From positions 1-64,000 of the forward strand of contig NZ_BJVK01000011.1 in the NCBI RefSeq assembly GCF_007989105.1: 64,000 bases of DNA. The letters run 5' to 3'. Of this stretch, positions 1 through 7,642 are shown in pieces. Origin of the DNA: Lentilactobacillus kefiri (GTDB lineage: Bacteria > Bacillota > Bacilli > Lactobacillales > Lactobacillaceae). The translations under genes and the position numbers were made by a program. The notes under the pieces were generated by a model. The model saw only the letters and a list, made by a program, of their open reading frames with translations, was not told where the DNA came from and searched no databases. Position 1 is the stretch's first letter, and each line of letters opens with the position of its first letter.

Positions 1-30
1 CCTGCAGTCGGCATGACGTATCACCGAGAA

Positions 31-79
31 AATAGAGGACATTAACGAGAATGATTTCGTTGATGTCCTCTATTTTTTT
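31..79 (+). terminator. Intrinsic terminator of a gene left of the window
   Basis: A 17-bp inverted repeat (32-48 with 57-73, one G-T wobble) closes a short loop and is followed by a T-run at 73-79. It presumably ends a transcription unit upstream of the window. The first 30 bases may hold that gene's last codons, but frame and strand cannot be decided. Confidence 0.8.
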
Positions 80-332
80 ACCATCAATAACTCCATCAAT
101 GTTCAATTGCCTCTATTTGTAATAGTTGTTTGAGCATGTAACGATCCAATGACAGGAACCTTCAAATTGGTATATACACCATATCCTTTATTGGTACATA
201 TCGATTGATAACGCTTAACACCCGGTAAACAGTGGCTTTGACATAATAAAAAGTCAAAAATAAACCTTGTGGTACATGCAAATTAGTTGTATCCTGTATG
301 GGTACACAAAAATGTTATTGGGAGTGGAGAAA
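80..332 (+). promoter_or_regulatory. Regulatory region of the PTS IIB-IIA genes
   Basis: No gene is seen here. A near-palindrome TGGTATATACACCA lies at 168-181, and a related ATTGGTACA at 190-198. GGTACA recurs at 271 and 301. The ATTGGTATA core resembles operators of GntR/HutC regulators of the NagR/YvoA type (recalled family knowledge). A cre-like TGATAACGCTTAACA at 206-220 has an imperfect spacing. TTGACA at 238-243 could be a -35, but the best -10 (TAAACC, 261-266) is poor. Confidence 0.4.
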
Positions 333-650
333 ATGAAAAAAGTATTAGTAATGTGTGAAAGTGGCATTTCAAGTCATTTCTTAGTCAAAGCTGCTCAACC
401 ATTTATCGAATTGTATGGAGCAGACATTCAAATGATTGCAACAGATATTAATAGTGCTAAAGACTTTTTGGATCAAAACATTCAACTTGTTTTAGTAGCA
501 CCACAAGCATCTTATCGCGAGAAAGAATTACAAATGTTTGGGAACAAGGTCCAAGTTAAAACAATTCCGGATGATATCTATGGTTGGGGCAATGGTGAAA
601 AGCTCGTTAAGCTGGTTATGAACCAATTGTCTCCCGTTGAGGTTGGATAA
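333..650 (+). CDS. PTS lactose/cellobiose family IIB component
   Basis: A 105-residue IIB protein that passes phosphate from its IIA partner to the sugar while the sugar crosses the membrane through a IIC. The N-terminal MKKVLVMCESGISS carries the phosphorylated cysteine (Cys8) in the CxxGxSS P-loop-like motif of the Lac/Cel class. The length fits the family (about 100-105 aa). The start at 333 is chosen over an upstream ATG at 267 because GGAGTGGAG (321-329) lies just before it and Cys8 then falls at its usual place. The gene overlaps the IIA gene by one base. No IIC or regulator is adjacent, so the sugar (cellobiose, chitobiose or another beta-glycoside) is not shown. Confidence 0.88.
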   Translation: MKKVLVMCESGISSHFLVKAAQPFIELYGADIQMIATDINSAKDFLDQNIQLVLVAPQASYREKELQMFGNKVQVKTIPDDIYGWGNGEKLVKLVMNQLSPVEVG

Positions 651-961
651 TGACCACCGAACGTTTAAATCAGATCTCGATGCAAATGCTCACTTTGTCC
701 GGCAACGCCAAAAAACTGTTAACTGAAGTTTTAGATGATTTAGCTAATCCGGACACTCCAAGTGGGGATCATCAAGCTAAGTTGAACCAAACACATCAAT
801 ACTTAGTCGATGCGCATAAGCAGCAAAATTTGGTGACAGCCGAAATCAATCATGTAACGTATTCCGTTCTGTTTGCCCATGCTCAAGATACTTTGATGAA
901 TACTGAGACGATAGAATTTATTATTAAAAAATTTATTCCGATCCTTCAGAATCAAAATTAA
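650..961 (+). CDS. PTS lactose/cellobiose family IIA component
   Basis: A 103-residue all-helical IIA protein that takes phosphate from HPr and gives it to the IIB encoded just upstream. The phosphorylation-site region FAHAQDTLM (about residues 75-83) matches the conserved H-x-Q-D-x-L-M motif of the Lac family. Its ATG shares a base with the TAA stop of the IIB gene (TAATGA), which implies translational coupling. The pair looks like part of a split permease whose IIC lies elsewhere. Substrate remains undetermined. Confidence 0.88.
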   Translation: MTTERLNQISMQMLTLSGNAKKLLTEVLDDLANPDTPSGDHQAKLNQTHQYLVDAHKQQNLVTAEINHVTYSVLFAHAQDTLMNTETIEFIIKKFIPILQNQN

Positions 962-1060
962 ACGACTTATGAGATTATTATTAAAAATTGAATATCATTT
1001 TTATTGCTTGCTATAGCGCGAAATTCTTGTTGCATATAACATCAACCCATTATGACCATG

Positions 1061-1089
1061 TTGAATTATAATTCATTGTGTCATATAAT
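1061..1089 (+). promoter_or_regulatory. SigA-type promoter for dtpT
   Basis: TTGAAT (1061-1066) and a perfect TATAAT (1084-1089) are separated by 17 bp. Transcription would start near 1096 and run through a leader of about 100 nt before dtpT. Confidence 0.75.
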
Positions 1090-1140
1090 GGTCTGTATGA
1101 TTTATTCTTGTAATGAACGTCAGGAGTAATTAAAAATCAA

Positions 1141-1190
1141 AAATCTAATCTGATTAACTCGTTTTGTTAATAAGATTAGATTTATTTTTT
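1141..1190 (+). terminator. Attenuator-like terminator in the dtpT leader
   Basis: An 18-bp stem with one mismatch (1141-1158 with 1166-1183) and a 7-nt loop precedes ATTTTTT (1184-1190). It sits between the promoter at 1061-1089 and the dtpT ribosome site at 1191, with no gene between. It should therefore act on dtpT itself, as conditional termination. Confidence 0.7.
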
Positions 1191-1202
1191 GGAGGGTATC
1201 AC

Positions 1203-2696
1203 ATGCAACAACAAGATCAAACAGACCAGGAACGGCGTGCTGACACATCGTTCTTTGGTCAACCACGGGGGCTGTCAACCCTGTTCTTTACTGAAATGTG
1301 GGAACGATTTAGTTACTATGGAATGCGTGCTATTCTTCTTTATTACATGTATTTCAGCGTTACAAAGGGTGGACTTGGATTCGACCAGTCATTAGCTGCA
1401 TCGATCATGGCAATCTATGGTTCCCTGGTTTATTTAACATCCGTTATTGGTGGATTTGTAAGTGATCGTATATTAGGAAGCCGACGCACCGTCTTTTATG
1501 GTGGTGTTCTGATTATGCTTGGACACATTGCCCTTTCGTTACCAATGGGAGCTCCAGCATTATTTGCTTCAATCCTGTTAATTACTGTTGGTACCGGACT
1601 TTTAAAGCCAAACATCTCTGAAATGGTTGGTGGCTTGTATACCGAGTATGATAACCGTCGTGATTCTGGATTTACCATCTTCGTTTTCGGTATCAACCTG
1701 GGATCATTCATTGCACCACTGCTGGTTAGTTGGCTTGGATTCAACGTTAACTTCCATCTTGGCTTTTCACTTGCTGCTATTGGAATGTTCTTTGGCTTGC
1801 TTCAGTACATTCGTGGTGGTAAAAAACATTTGCCAAGTTCAAGCCTGTACCCAAGTGATCCACTTGAACCCAGCGACGCAAAGAAATTATCTATTCGAGT
1901 TGGATTAGGGGTTGTCGTCTTTGCATTGATTCTTTTATTAATGCAGGCAATGGGCAGCTTATCACTTAGCTCATTTATCTCTCTTTTGAGTATTATCGCA
2001 ATTGCAACGCCTATCGTTTACTTCATTATCATCATCTCCAGCAAGAAGTTGTCGGACACTGAACGTTCACGAGTGATTGCATACATTCCATTGTTCATCG
2101 CTGCCGCAATCTTTTGGGCAATTGAAGAGCAGGGATCCGTTGTTTTGGCGTTGTTCGCTGAAAACCAGACCAACAATAACTTCTTTGGCATTTTCAACAT
2201 TCCTGCCGGTTGGTATCAGTCTTTGAACCCATTATTCATCATGCTTTACACACCATTCTTTGCATGGATGTGGATGAAATTGGGTAAAAAGCAGCCTAGT
2301 TCTCCATCCAAGTTTTCACTTGGACTGGCAATTGCCGGTTTATCATACCTGTTCATGGTCCTTCCAGTCATGCTATTCGGTTCTCAAGCACGGGTAAGTC
2401 CTTTCTGGTTGCTCGGAAGCTGGGCAATCGTCGAAGTTGCCGAATTACTCATTTCACCAATTGGCCTTTCTGTTACTACCAAGTTGGCGCCAAAAGCATT
2501 TGAATCTCAAATGATGAGTATGTGGTTCTTGGCTGACTCTGCCGGACAGGCCGTTAACTCACAAATTGTTAAATTCTATACACCTGAAAATGAAATCAAC
2601 TATTTCATGATTGTGGGATTAGTTGCCATCATTGCTGGTATTTTACTGGCATTCCTTGTTAAACCGATTAAGCGTTTAATGGAAGGTGTCAATTAG
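1203..2696 (+). CDS. dtpT: Proton-coupled di-/tripeptide transporter (POT/PTR family)
   Basis: An integral membrane symporter of 497 residues that imports di- and tripeptides with protons. [18 protein letters not shown] near residues 27-44 is the PTR2 family signature, with the ExxER-type motif of helix 1. About 14 hydrophobic segments follow, with a central charged loop near residues 205-230. Length matches lactic acid bacterial DtpT (about 460-500 aa). The ATG at 1203 follows GGAGGG (1191-1196). An in-frame upstream start at 1164 would lie inside the terminator stem and is rejected. Expression probably depends on read-through of the leader terminator at 1141-1190. Confidence 0.93.
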   Translation: MQQQDQTDQERRADTSFFGQPRGLSTLFFTEMWERFSYYGMRAILLYYMYFSVTKGGLGFDQSLAASIMAIYGSLVYLTSVIGGFVSDRILGSRRTVFYGGVLIMLGHIALSLPMGAPALFASILLITVGTGLLKPNISEMVGGLYTEYDNRRDSGFTIFVFGINLGSFIAPLLVSWLGFNVNFHLGFSLAAIGMFFGLLQYIRGGKKHLPSSSLYPSDPLEPSDAKKLSIRVGLGVVVFALILLLMQAMGSLSLSSFISLLSIIAIATPIVYFIIIISSKKLSDTERSRVIAYIPLFIAAAIFWAIEEQGSVVLALFAENQTNNNFFGIFNIPAGWYQSLNPLFIMLYTPFFAWMWMKLGKKQPSSPSKFSLGLAIAGLSYLFMVLPVMLFGSQARVSPFWLLGSWAIVEVAELLISPIGLSVTTKLAPKAFESQMMSMWFLADSAGQAVNSQIVKFYTPENEINYFMIVGLVAIIAGILLAFLVKPIKRLMEGVN

Positions 2697-2713
2697 CTTC
2701 ATAATTGTATGAA

Positions 2714-2749
2714 TGTGTTATCCTAATTTGGATAGCACATTTTTATTTT
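2714..2749 (+). terminator. Terminator after dtpT
   Basis: A 10-bp stem (2714-2723 with 2730-2739, one G-T pair) is followed by TTTTTATTTT. Confidence 0.8.
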
Positions 2750-2763
2750 GGGGAGAAATGATG

Positions 2764-3585
2764 ATGGTAAAGATCGCCACGTCCAGTGATAACCATTTTG
2801 ATTTAAATAAAGTTGAGATTGACTCAACGATCAAGGAACAGGCAAAGTACTTAAAAGACCAACAGGTTGACTACTACCTGATTGCCGGGGACTTGTTTAA
2901 TGATTTTCAGAAGTCGCTGGCCTATGTCAAACAGCTGTCTAAAGCGGTGGCTCCGGTAAAGGTCTTCTTTATCGCCGGAAATCATGACATGATTCGAAAT
3001 GTCACTTATGAGGAATTGGAAGACGGTTCGTGGCCAGGCTACTTGAATAATCGATTTGTTGATGTACCTGGAACCGATTATCGAATTATTGGGATGAATG
3101 GGTGGTACGACTACACTTTTGCGGTAAACGAGGATAAGACTGAAGCCGAATTTCATCGCTGGAAAATGGCCTATTGGATAGATGGTCTTATTTCGCAGCC
3201 TATGAGCGATCCAGACCGGGAACGAATAGTTATTAACAATTTAAAAAAACAGCTTCAGAAAGCCAAAATAGCGGGTAAAAAGGTTATTCTAATGACGCAC
3301 TTTGTTCCCAACCAAAGATTTATCCACTATACCAGCGATTTTCGCTTTTGGAACATGGCCAATGCGATGATGGGGAGTGTGCACTTTCAAAAGTTGATCA
3401 ATGACTATCGAGTGGACACGGTTATTTTTGGCCATACCCATCAACGGCTTAAACCCGTGAAAATAAATCACACAATTTATTACAATGCAGCGGTGGGGTA
3501 CCACAATCGCCGTCATAATGAATGGCAGACCAATCATTTTATTTCAGAATGGCAGAATCAATTAAAAATCTTCGAGATTTTTTGA
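2764..3585 (+). CDS. Calcineurin-like metallophosphoesterase
   Basis: A 273-residue metal-dependent phosphoesterase. The metallophosphatase motifs appear in order: SDNHFD near residue 8 (D-x-H, with N in between), AGDLFND near 40, GNHD near 75, THFVP near 178, and GHTHQ near 223. These bind the two active-site metals. Substrate cannot be told; the family covers nucleases, nucleotide phosphodiesterases and protein phosphatases. Three ATGs in a row start at 2758. The third, at 2764, has the best spacing from GGGGAG (2750-2755). A weak hairpin, AAAATCT-tcg-AGATTTT, overlaps the 3' end near 3564-3583. Confidence 0.8.
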   Translation: MVKIATSSDNHFDLNKVEIDSTIKEQAKYLKDQQVDYYLIAGDLFNDFQKSLAYVKQLSKAVAPVKVFFIAGNHDMIRNVTYEELEDGSWPGYLNNRFVDVPGTDYRIIGMNGWYDYTFAVNEDKTEAEFHRWKMAYWIDGLISQPMSDPDRERIVINNLKKQLQKAKIAGKKVILMTHFVPNQRFIHYTSDFRFWNMANAMMGSVHFQKLINDYRVDTVIFGHTHQRLKPVKINHTIYYNAAVGYHNRRHNEWQTNHFISEWQNQLKIFEIF

Positions 3586-3593
3586 TAATGCGC

Positions 3594-3622
3594 TTGACGG
3601 AAGCACGAAAATTTTGTATTAT
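3594..3622 (+). promoter_or_regulatory. Promoter of the tRNA-Tyr/tRNA-Gln unit
   Basis: TTGACG (3594-3599) and TATTAT (3617-3622) with 17-bp spacing, 33 bp before the first tRNA. Confidence 0.75.
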
Positions 3623-3655
3623 TATATTCGTTGGTTTGATAGCAAACACTCTTTT

Positions 3656-3738
3656 GGAGGGGTAGCGAAGTCTGGCTAAACGCGGCGGACTGTAAATCCG
3701 CTCCTTCGGGTTCGGTGGTTCGAATCCACTCCCCTCCA
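3656..3738 (+). tRNA. tRNA-Tyr (GTA)
   Basis: Acceptor strands GGAGGGG (3656-3662) and CCCCTCC (3731-3737) pair, with discriminator A at 3738. The anticodon loop CTGTAAA holds GTA at 3692-3694. The long variable arm with a CTTCGG turn is expected for class II tRNA-Tyr, and the T arm GGTTCGAATCC is intact. CCA is not encoded. Confidence 0.96.
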
Positions 3739-3748
3739 TTTTTATTAT

Positions 3749-3820
3749 TGGGCTATAGCCAAGAGGTAAGGCAACGGGTTTTGATCCCGTGATGCGCTGG
3801 TTCGAACCCAGCTAGCCCAA
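3749..3820 (+). tRNA. tRNA-Gln (TTG)
   Basis: Acceptor strands TGGGCTA (3749-3755) and TAGCCCA (3813-3819) pair, with discriminator A at 3820. The anticodon stem ACGGG/CCCGT encloses TTTTGAT, so the anticodon is TTG (3781-3783). It lies 10 bp after tRNA-Tyr and is probably co-transcribed. CCA is not encoded. Confidence 0.96.
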
Positions 3821-3827
3821 TTTCAAA

Positions 3828-3865
3828 CGTCCATGACGACAGGAACTCGTCATGGGCGTTTTTTT
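3828..3865 (+). terminator. Terminator of the tRNA unit
   Basis: ACGTCCATGACGA pairs with TCGTCATGGGCGT across a short loop, followed by TTTTTTT. Confidence 0.85.
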
Positions 3866-3874
3866 GTCCTTTTA

Positions 3875-3922
3875 AATATCAACCAATTTGATATTGCAAA
3901 ATATGCCAATTTCCGCTATTGT
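3875..3922 (+). promoter_or_regulatory. proC promoter with overlapping inverted repeat
   Basis: TTGCAA (3894-3899) and TATTGT (3917-3922) have 17-bp spacing. A perfect inverted repeat, AATATCAA-ccaat-TTGATATT (3875-3895), touches the -35 box and could be an operator. NagR, encoded at the end of the operon, is one candidate ligand. Confidence 0.55.
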
Positions 3923-3972
3923 CAGAGTTAGAAGAATTGGAATAGTCCGATTATACATTTAGGAGGCGCATC

Positions 3973-4770
3973 ATGAAAATAGGCTTTATCGGTGTTGGGG
4001 CAATGGCTCAAGCCATTATTCAAGGTTTACTGAAAGCACAATTTGTTCCATCACAAGACATTTTGGTACACAGTGCACATCAACAACATTACGAAAAATA
4101 CGCAGAACAATTTGGCTTAACTGCCGAACCAACCAATCAAGCGGTTGCTAAAGACAGTGATTTAGTTGTTTTGGCGGTTGTCCCAAAAATTGCAGCGGAT
4201 GTTTTAGCTGAAATTCGCGGTGAACTATCACAGAAAAAGACGTTGATCTCAATTGTTTCTGGCGTTTCACTCAACCGATTAGAGGAACTGACCGATTACA
4301 ATCTGCCGATTCTTCGCAGCCTGCCCAATATTAATTCAGAGTTCGGCCAAGGAATGACCGCGGTTGCTGCCAATGAAAATCTGACTGGCGATCGCAAAGC
4401 CCAGGCAATTGCGATGTATGAAGCAACGGGCAGCGTCAGTGAGCTTGATGAAAGCCAATTTGCCGCATTCAGCGCAATTTCCGGGAGTGCTGTTGCCTAT
4501 GTTGATTTCTTCATTGATAGTTTGAGTCGGGCAGGGGTTAAATATGGTTTCAGTAAGGAAATGGCCACTAAGATTGCTGCTCAAACAACCCTTGGGTCTG
4601 CCCATGCTTTAATGGCTTCAAAGAAGAGCCCCGCTGAAATGATCGACAAGGTTTGTTCCCCTGGTGGCGATACAATTGCTGGGATCCTCGCGATGGAAGA
4701 AGCAGGATTCCTGCCATCTGTCATTAAAGGAATTGATGCAACAATCGCAAAATCAACGGGCAAATCATAA
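3973..4770 (+). CDS. proC: Pyrroline-5-carboxylate reductase
   Basis: A 265-residue enzyme of the last step of proline synthesis, reducing 1-pyrroline-5-carboxylate with NAD(P)H in the cytosol. The N-terminus IGFIGVGAMAQAIIQGL is the Rossmann nucleotide site. The C-terminal helical dimer domain carries SGSAVAYVDFFIDSL (about 175-190) and the signature CSPGGDTIAGI near 225-240. Length is normal for ProC. AGGAGG (3961-3966) supports the ATG. It leads a unit with nagA (20-bp gap) and nagR, an unexpected pairing of proline synthesis with amino-sugar use. Confidence 0.95.
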   Translation: MKIGFIGVGAMAQAIIQGLLKAQFVPSQDILVHSAHQQHYEKYAEQFGLTAEPTNQAVAKDSDLVVLAVVPKIAADVLAEIRGELSQKKTLISIVSGVSLNRLEELTDYNLPILRSLPNINSEFGQGMTAVAANENLTGDRKAQAIAMYEATGSVSELDESQFAAFSAISGSAVAYVDFFIDSLSRAGVKYGFSKEMATKIAAQTTLGSAHALMASKKSPAEMIDKVCSPGGDTIAGILAMEEAGFLPSVIKGIDATIAKSTGKS

Positions 4771-4790
4771 AAAGGGCTTGGCGATAAAGA

Positions 4791-5927
4791 ATGGTAAGAG
4801 TATTGCTTCATGCAAAGATTCACACGGGAAATCGAACGATTCCGGATGGCTTTATCAGATTTAATAAACAGATTATTTCTGTTGGCCCTTTTAACAAATA
4901 TGTCCGGCTGCCCAAAGATCAGATTAAAGACGTAAGTGGGATAACCGTTGTTCCGGGTTTTATTGATATCCACACCCATGGTGGTTATGGGGCGGACTCG
5001 ATGAATCCTGATCCGGAAGTGATTAGTCATTTTGTTGACCAAATGGCTCAAGAAGGAGTCACCAGCGTCTTTTTGACAACCATGACGCAGAGTGCGCTGG
5101 CAATTTCAAAAAGTATGGCTAACATCAAAAAGGCTGCGGAAATCAACCCTAAGATTCAGGGAATCCATCTTGAAGGCCCCTTCATATCCCCGGCGCATAA
5201 TGGTGCCCAACCGATCAAACTGATCCAACCGATGGATGTTAAAAAGCTGGCGACGTGGTACAAACTTTCTGGTGGCCTCATTAAGCTTGTGACTTATGCA
5301 CCGGAAGAAAAGTGGGATCCCCGCCTGGAAGATTATTGTGACGTTCATCATATTCGGTTGGCAGTTGGCCATAGCGATGCGACCTACCAATTGCTTCAAA
5401 ACCTTCAAATCCAGCATGTCACCCATTTGTATAATGCCCAACGTGGCTTTCATCACCGGGAGGTTGGGGTAGTTGGTTATGCCATGCTATCCGATACGGC
5501 AAAAGTTGAATTAATTTGTGACGGGTTTCATGTTGCCCCGGAGGCCGTTAAAATTGCCTACAAAACGATCGGGCCTAATCGGCTTGAATTAATCACCGAT
5601 TCAATGGAAGCCAAGGGCATGCCTGATGGCATCTATCAATTAGGCGGACAAGTTGTGGAAGTCCATGGTGGCAAGGCAACAATGGCCAACGGTCATTTAG
5701 CCGGATCAGTTCTCAAATTTTCAGATGCATTTAAAAATATGATCAAATTTACCAAGTGCTCCGTTGCTTCAGCGGTCAAAATGAGCTCGACCAATCAGGC
5801 AAATGAATTTCACCTAACTCACAAGGGATTCCTAGAGGAAGGGTATGATGCCGACATAAATTTGTTTGACAATCACCTAGACCTTATGGCAACGTATAGT
5901 TATGGGAAATTAGTGAAAAAAGACTAA
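4791..5927 (+). CDS. nagA: N-acetylglucosamine-6-phosphate deacetylase
   Basis: A 378-residue amidohydrolase that removes acetate from GlcNAc-6-phosphate to give glucosamine-6-phosphate, used in sugar catabolism and cell-wall recycling. Visible motifs: PGFIDIHTHGGYGADSMN (metal HxH, about 58-75), HLEGPF (about 125), VGHSDAT (about 188), THLYNA, the HHRE segment, and the catalytic aspartate in ITDSMEA (about 268). Family length is 380-390. The ATG at 4791 has only a distant AAGGG (4772-4776). The gene sits between proC and a NagR-type regulator. nagB is not in the window. Confidence 0.93.
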   Translation: MVRVLLHAKIHTGNRTIPDGFIRFNKQIISVGPFNKYVRLPKDQIKDVSGITVVPGFIDIHTHGGYGADSMNPDPEVISHFVDQMAQEGVTSVFLTTMTQSALAISKSMANIKKAAEINPKIQGIHLEGPFISPAHNGAQPIKLIQPMDVKKLATWYKLSGGLIKLVTYAPEEKWDPRLEDYCDVHHIRLAVGHSDATYQLLQNLQIQHVTHLYNAQRGFHHREVGVVGYAMLSDTAKVELICDGFHVAPEAVKIAYKTIGPNRLELITDSMEAKGMPDGIYQLGGQVVEVHGGKATMANGHLAGSVLKFSDAFKNMIKFTKCSVASAVKMSSTNQANEFHLTHKGFLEEGYDADINLFDNHLDLMATYSYGKLVKKD

Positions 5928-5941
5928 GGGAGTTGGTATCA

Positions 5942-6646
5942 GTGGGTTTACCAATTTATATTCAAATTCATAATGAAATCAAACGCAATATTGAAGCCAA
6001 TAAGTGGAAAATTGGTGATCGAATTCCCTCTGAGCGTGAATTATCAACTGACTTCGGTGTCAGTCGGATGACTTTACGTCAAGCCATTCAGACCTTGGTT
6101 GATGAAGGAATCCTTGAACGACGGGTTGGCTCAGGAACTTTTGTCGCCAATCAAAAAGTTCAGGAAAAAATGTCTGGTGTGACCGGATTTACTGATCTCA
6201 TGCTGGCTCAAGGCAAACAGCCATCCAGCAAGACAATTTCGTATCACACGATGGAACCTTCATTAAGTGAAATGGAAAAGCTAAATATTACCCAGGATCA
6301 ATCCGTTTTACGGATGGAAAGAATTCGTTATGGGGATGAAGTGCCGATTTGTTTTGAAGTCGCTACTGTTCCCGAAAACATTGTCGATGGTTTGGAAAAA
6401 TCAGAAGTGACCAGTTCACTTTACCGAACCTTGGAACAAAAGAAGGATCTTCAAATTGGCAAAGCTCAGCAGACCGTTTCAGCAATGTTAGCTTCGGAAC
6501 GAATTGCCGAGTATTTGAAAATTAAACGTGGCGACGCCATTTTAAGACTGCGCCAAATTACATATTTGCAGGATGGCAGACCATTTGAGTATGTTCGAAC
6601 GCAATATGTGGGCGATCGATTTGAGTTTTATTTGGAAAAAGAATAA
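5942..6646 (+). CDS. nagR: GntR/HutC-family regulator, NagR (YvoA)-like
   Basis: A 234-residue DNA-binding regulator. Residues 1-70 form the GntR winged helix (IPSERELSTDFGVSRMTLRQA), and residues about 85-230 form a UTRA effector domain ending in YVRTQYVGDRFEFYLE. Adjacent to nagA, it most likely senses a phosphorylated amino sugar, as YvoA/NagR does in Bacillus. A TTG at 5933 directly abuts the AAGGGAG ribosome site. The GTG at 5942 has 9-nt spacing and is the better start. It may also act on the ATTGGTATA-like sites near 166-198. The effector is inferred. Confidence 0.85.
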   Translation: MGLPIYIQIHNEIKRNIEANKWKIGDRIPSERELSTDFGVSRMTLRQAIQTLVDEGILERRVGSGTFVANQKVQEKMSGVTGFTDLMLAQGKQPSSKTISYHTMEPSLSEMEKLNITQDQSVLRMERIRYGDEVPICFEVATVPENIVDGLEKSEVTSSLYRTLEQKKDLQIGKAQQTVSAMLASERIAEYLKIKRGDAILRLRQITYLQDGRPFEYVRTQYVGDRFEFYLEKE

Positions 6647-6680
6647 TAACGAGATCTGGGTTTGATCCAGAGCATGAAAT

Positions 6681-6722
6681 AAAAAATATTGATGAACGGA
6701 TCTTGTTCATCAATATTTTTTA
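6681..6722 (+). terminator. Terminator of proC-nagA-nagR
   Basis: AAAAAATATTGATGAA (6681-6696) pairs with TTCATCAATATTTTTT (6706-6721). Confidence 0.85.
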
Positions 6723-6765
6723 CTCATTAAGATTCATCGATAATCACTTTGATAAGGAGTTAAAC

Positions 6766-7227
6766 ATGCAAGTTAAAATACTTTCAAAAGAAAACCGAAC
6801 CCCCAGAATGCTTGCTCAATTAGTCAAGGTGTGGGAATCTTCAGTCAAAGAAACCCATCACTTTTTGTCGGCTGACGAAATTCAGCAGATTAAACCCGAT
6901 GCGATTGCTGCCCTAAAATCGGTTCCAACTTTAGCTGTTATGCTTGATGCTGGAGATTCTCCGGTTGGGTTTATGGGGATTGCCAAGAATCAACTTGAAA
7001 TGTTGTTTATTGCGCCTGGTCATCGTGGTCAGGGGATTGGAAAGCAATTGATCCAGCTGGGGATAACCAAGTATGGGGTCACCCAAACAACCGTTAACGA
7101 ACAAAACACCCAGGCACTTGCCTTTTATCAACACATGGGCTTTTCCACGATTCAACGTTTCCCAATTGACGATGAGGGGAGACCATACCCATTGTTGAAA
7201 ATGGCATTATCATCTACCAATCAATAA
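6766..7227 (+). CDS. GNAT N-acetyltransferase, YjaB-like
   Basis: A 153-residue acetyl-CoA-dependent transferase. The sequence follows E. coli YjaB closely: VKETHHFLSADE near the start, VGFMGI, LFIAPGHRGQGIGKQLI (the acetyl-CoA pyrophosphate loop, about 82-98), TTVNEQNTQALAFYQHMGF (about 107-125) and a C-terminal PYPLLKM. The acceptor is unknown. AAGGAG (6754-6759) supports the ATG at 6766; an in-frame start at 6703 lies inside the preceding terminator. It is a single-gene unit bounded by terminators. Confidence 0.85.
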   Translation: MQVKILSKENRTPRMLAQLVKVWESSVKETHHFLSADEIQQIKPDAIAALKSVPTLAVMLDAGDSPVGFMGIAKNQLEMLFIAPGHRGQGIGKQLIQLGITKYGVTQTTVNEQNTQALAFYQHMGFSTIQRFPIDDEGRPYPLLKMALSSTNQ

Positions 7228-7262
7228 AAGAACTCAGACATTTTCTAATGTCTGAGTTCTTT
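7227..7262. terminator. Bidirectional terminator
   Basis: A 14-bp perfect stem (7227-7240 with 7249-7262). An A-run on one side and a T-run on the other allow it to serve the GNAT gene (+) and the convergent membrane protein gene (-). It overlaps the stop codons of both. Confidence 0.8.
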
Positions 7263-7632
7263 ATTTGTTTAAAGTTTCGTTTTTGTGATCTTTCTTTTTG
7301 GGCTTATCGTAACGGCTGGCATAAGTTGTTCTGATCAAATCGGTGACCCATGTCATGAAGACGGCAACGACCGCAAAGATAATCCATGAAGTCCAGTCGC
7401 GGTAGCCGCCAATCTGTCTTTCAATAACCATAAACAAAACAAAATAGATGACATACATACTCAATCTGGGAAGTCTTAGATAACTGGTAACGTATCCCAA
7501 TGCCCAGATTCCGAGGATACCATATTGACTGTCTTGAATTGGCTGCTCATGGTCAATCAGATTCCAAACAATTCCGACCATTGTCAAAGCAATAATGAAA
7601 TAAGTCAGGTTTTTAGCAGAAATTTGTTTCAT
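7261..7632 (-). CDS. Small membrane protein downstream of tagA
   Basis: A 123-residue hydrophobic protein of unknown function. Four probable membrane helices appear (roughly residues 9-26, 40-55, 57-75 and 84-102), then a charged tail rich in lysine (KPKKKDHKNE). The ATG at 7632 follows AAGGTGG with 5-nt spacing, 10 bp after the tagA stop, so the two are co-transcribed. Context suggests a role near wall-polymer synthesis, but nothing in the sequence proves it. Confidence 0.65.
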   Translation of the reverse strand: MKQISAKNLTYFIIALTMVGIVWNLIDHEQPIQDSQYGILGIWALGYVTSYLRLPRLSMYVIYFVLFMVIERQIGGYRDWTSWIIFAVVAVFMTWVTDLIRTTYASRYDKPKKKDHKNETLNK

Positions 7633-7642
7633 GTTAACCACC

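Noticed and set aside
1-45. Partial gene at the left edge
   Set aside because: All three plus-strand frames close within 45 bases and none gives enough residues to recognise a protein.
206-220. cre site upstream of the PTS pair
   Set aside because: TGATAACGCTTAACA has TG and CA ends but is one base too long for the 14-bp cre consensus, so it was kept only as a remark.
1496-1908. Open frames on both strands inside dtpT
   Set aside because: They lie wholly within a conserved transporter gene, have no ribosome site, and their translations look like frame-shifted coding sequence. The same reasoning removed many frames inside pncB, tex, gltX, cysS, mprF, nrdE and tsaD.
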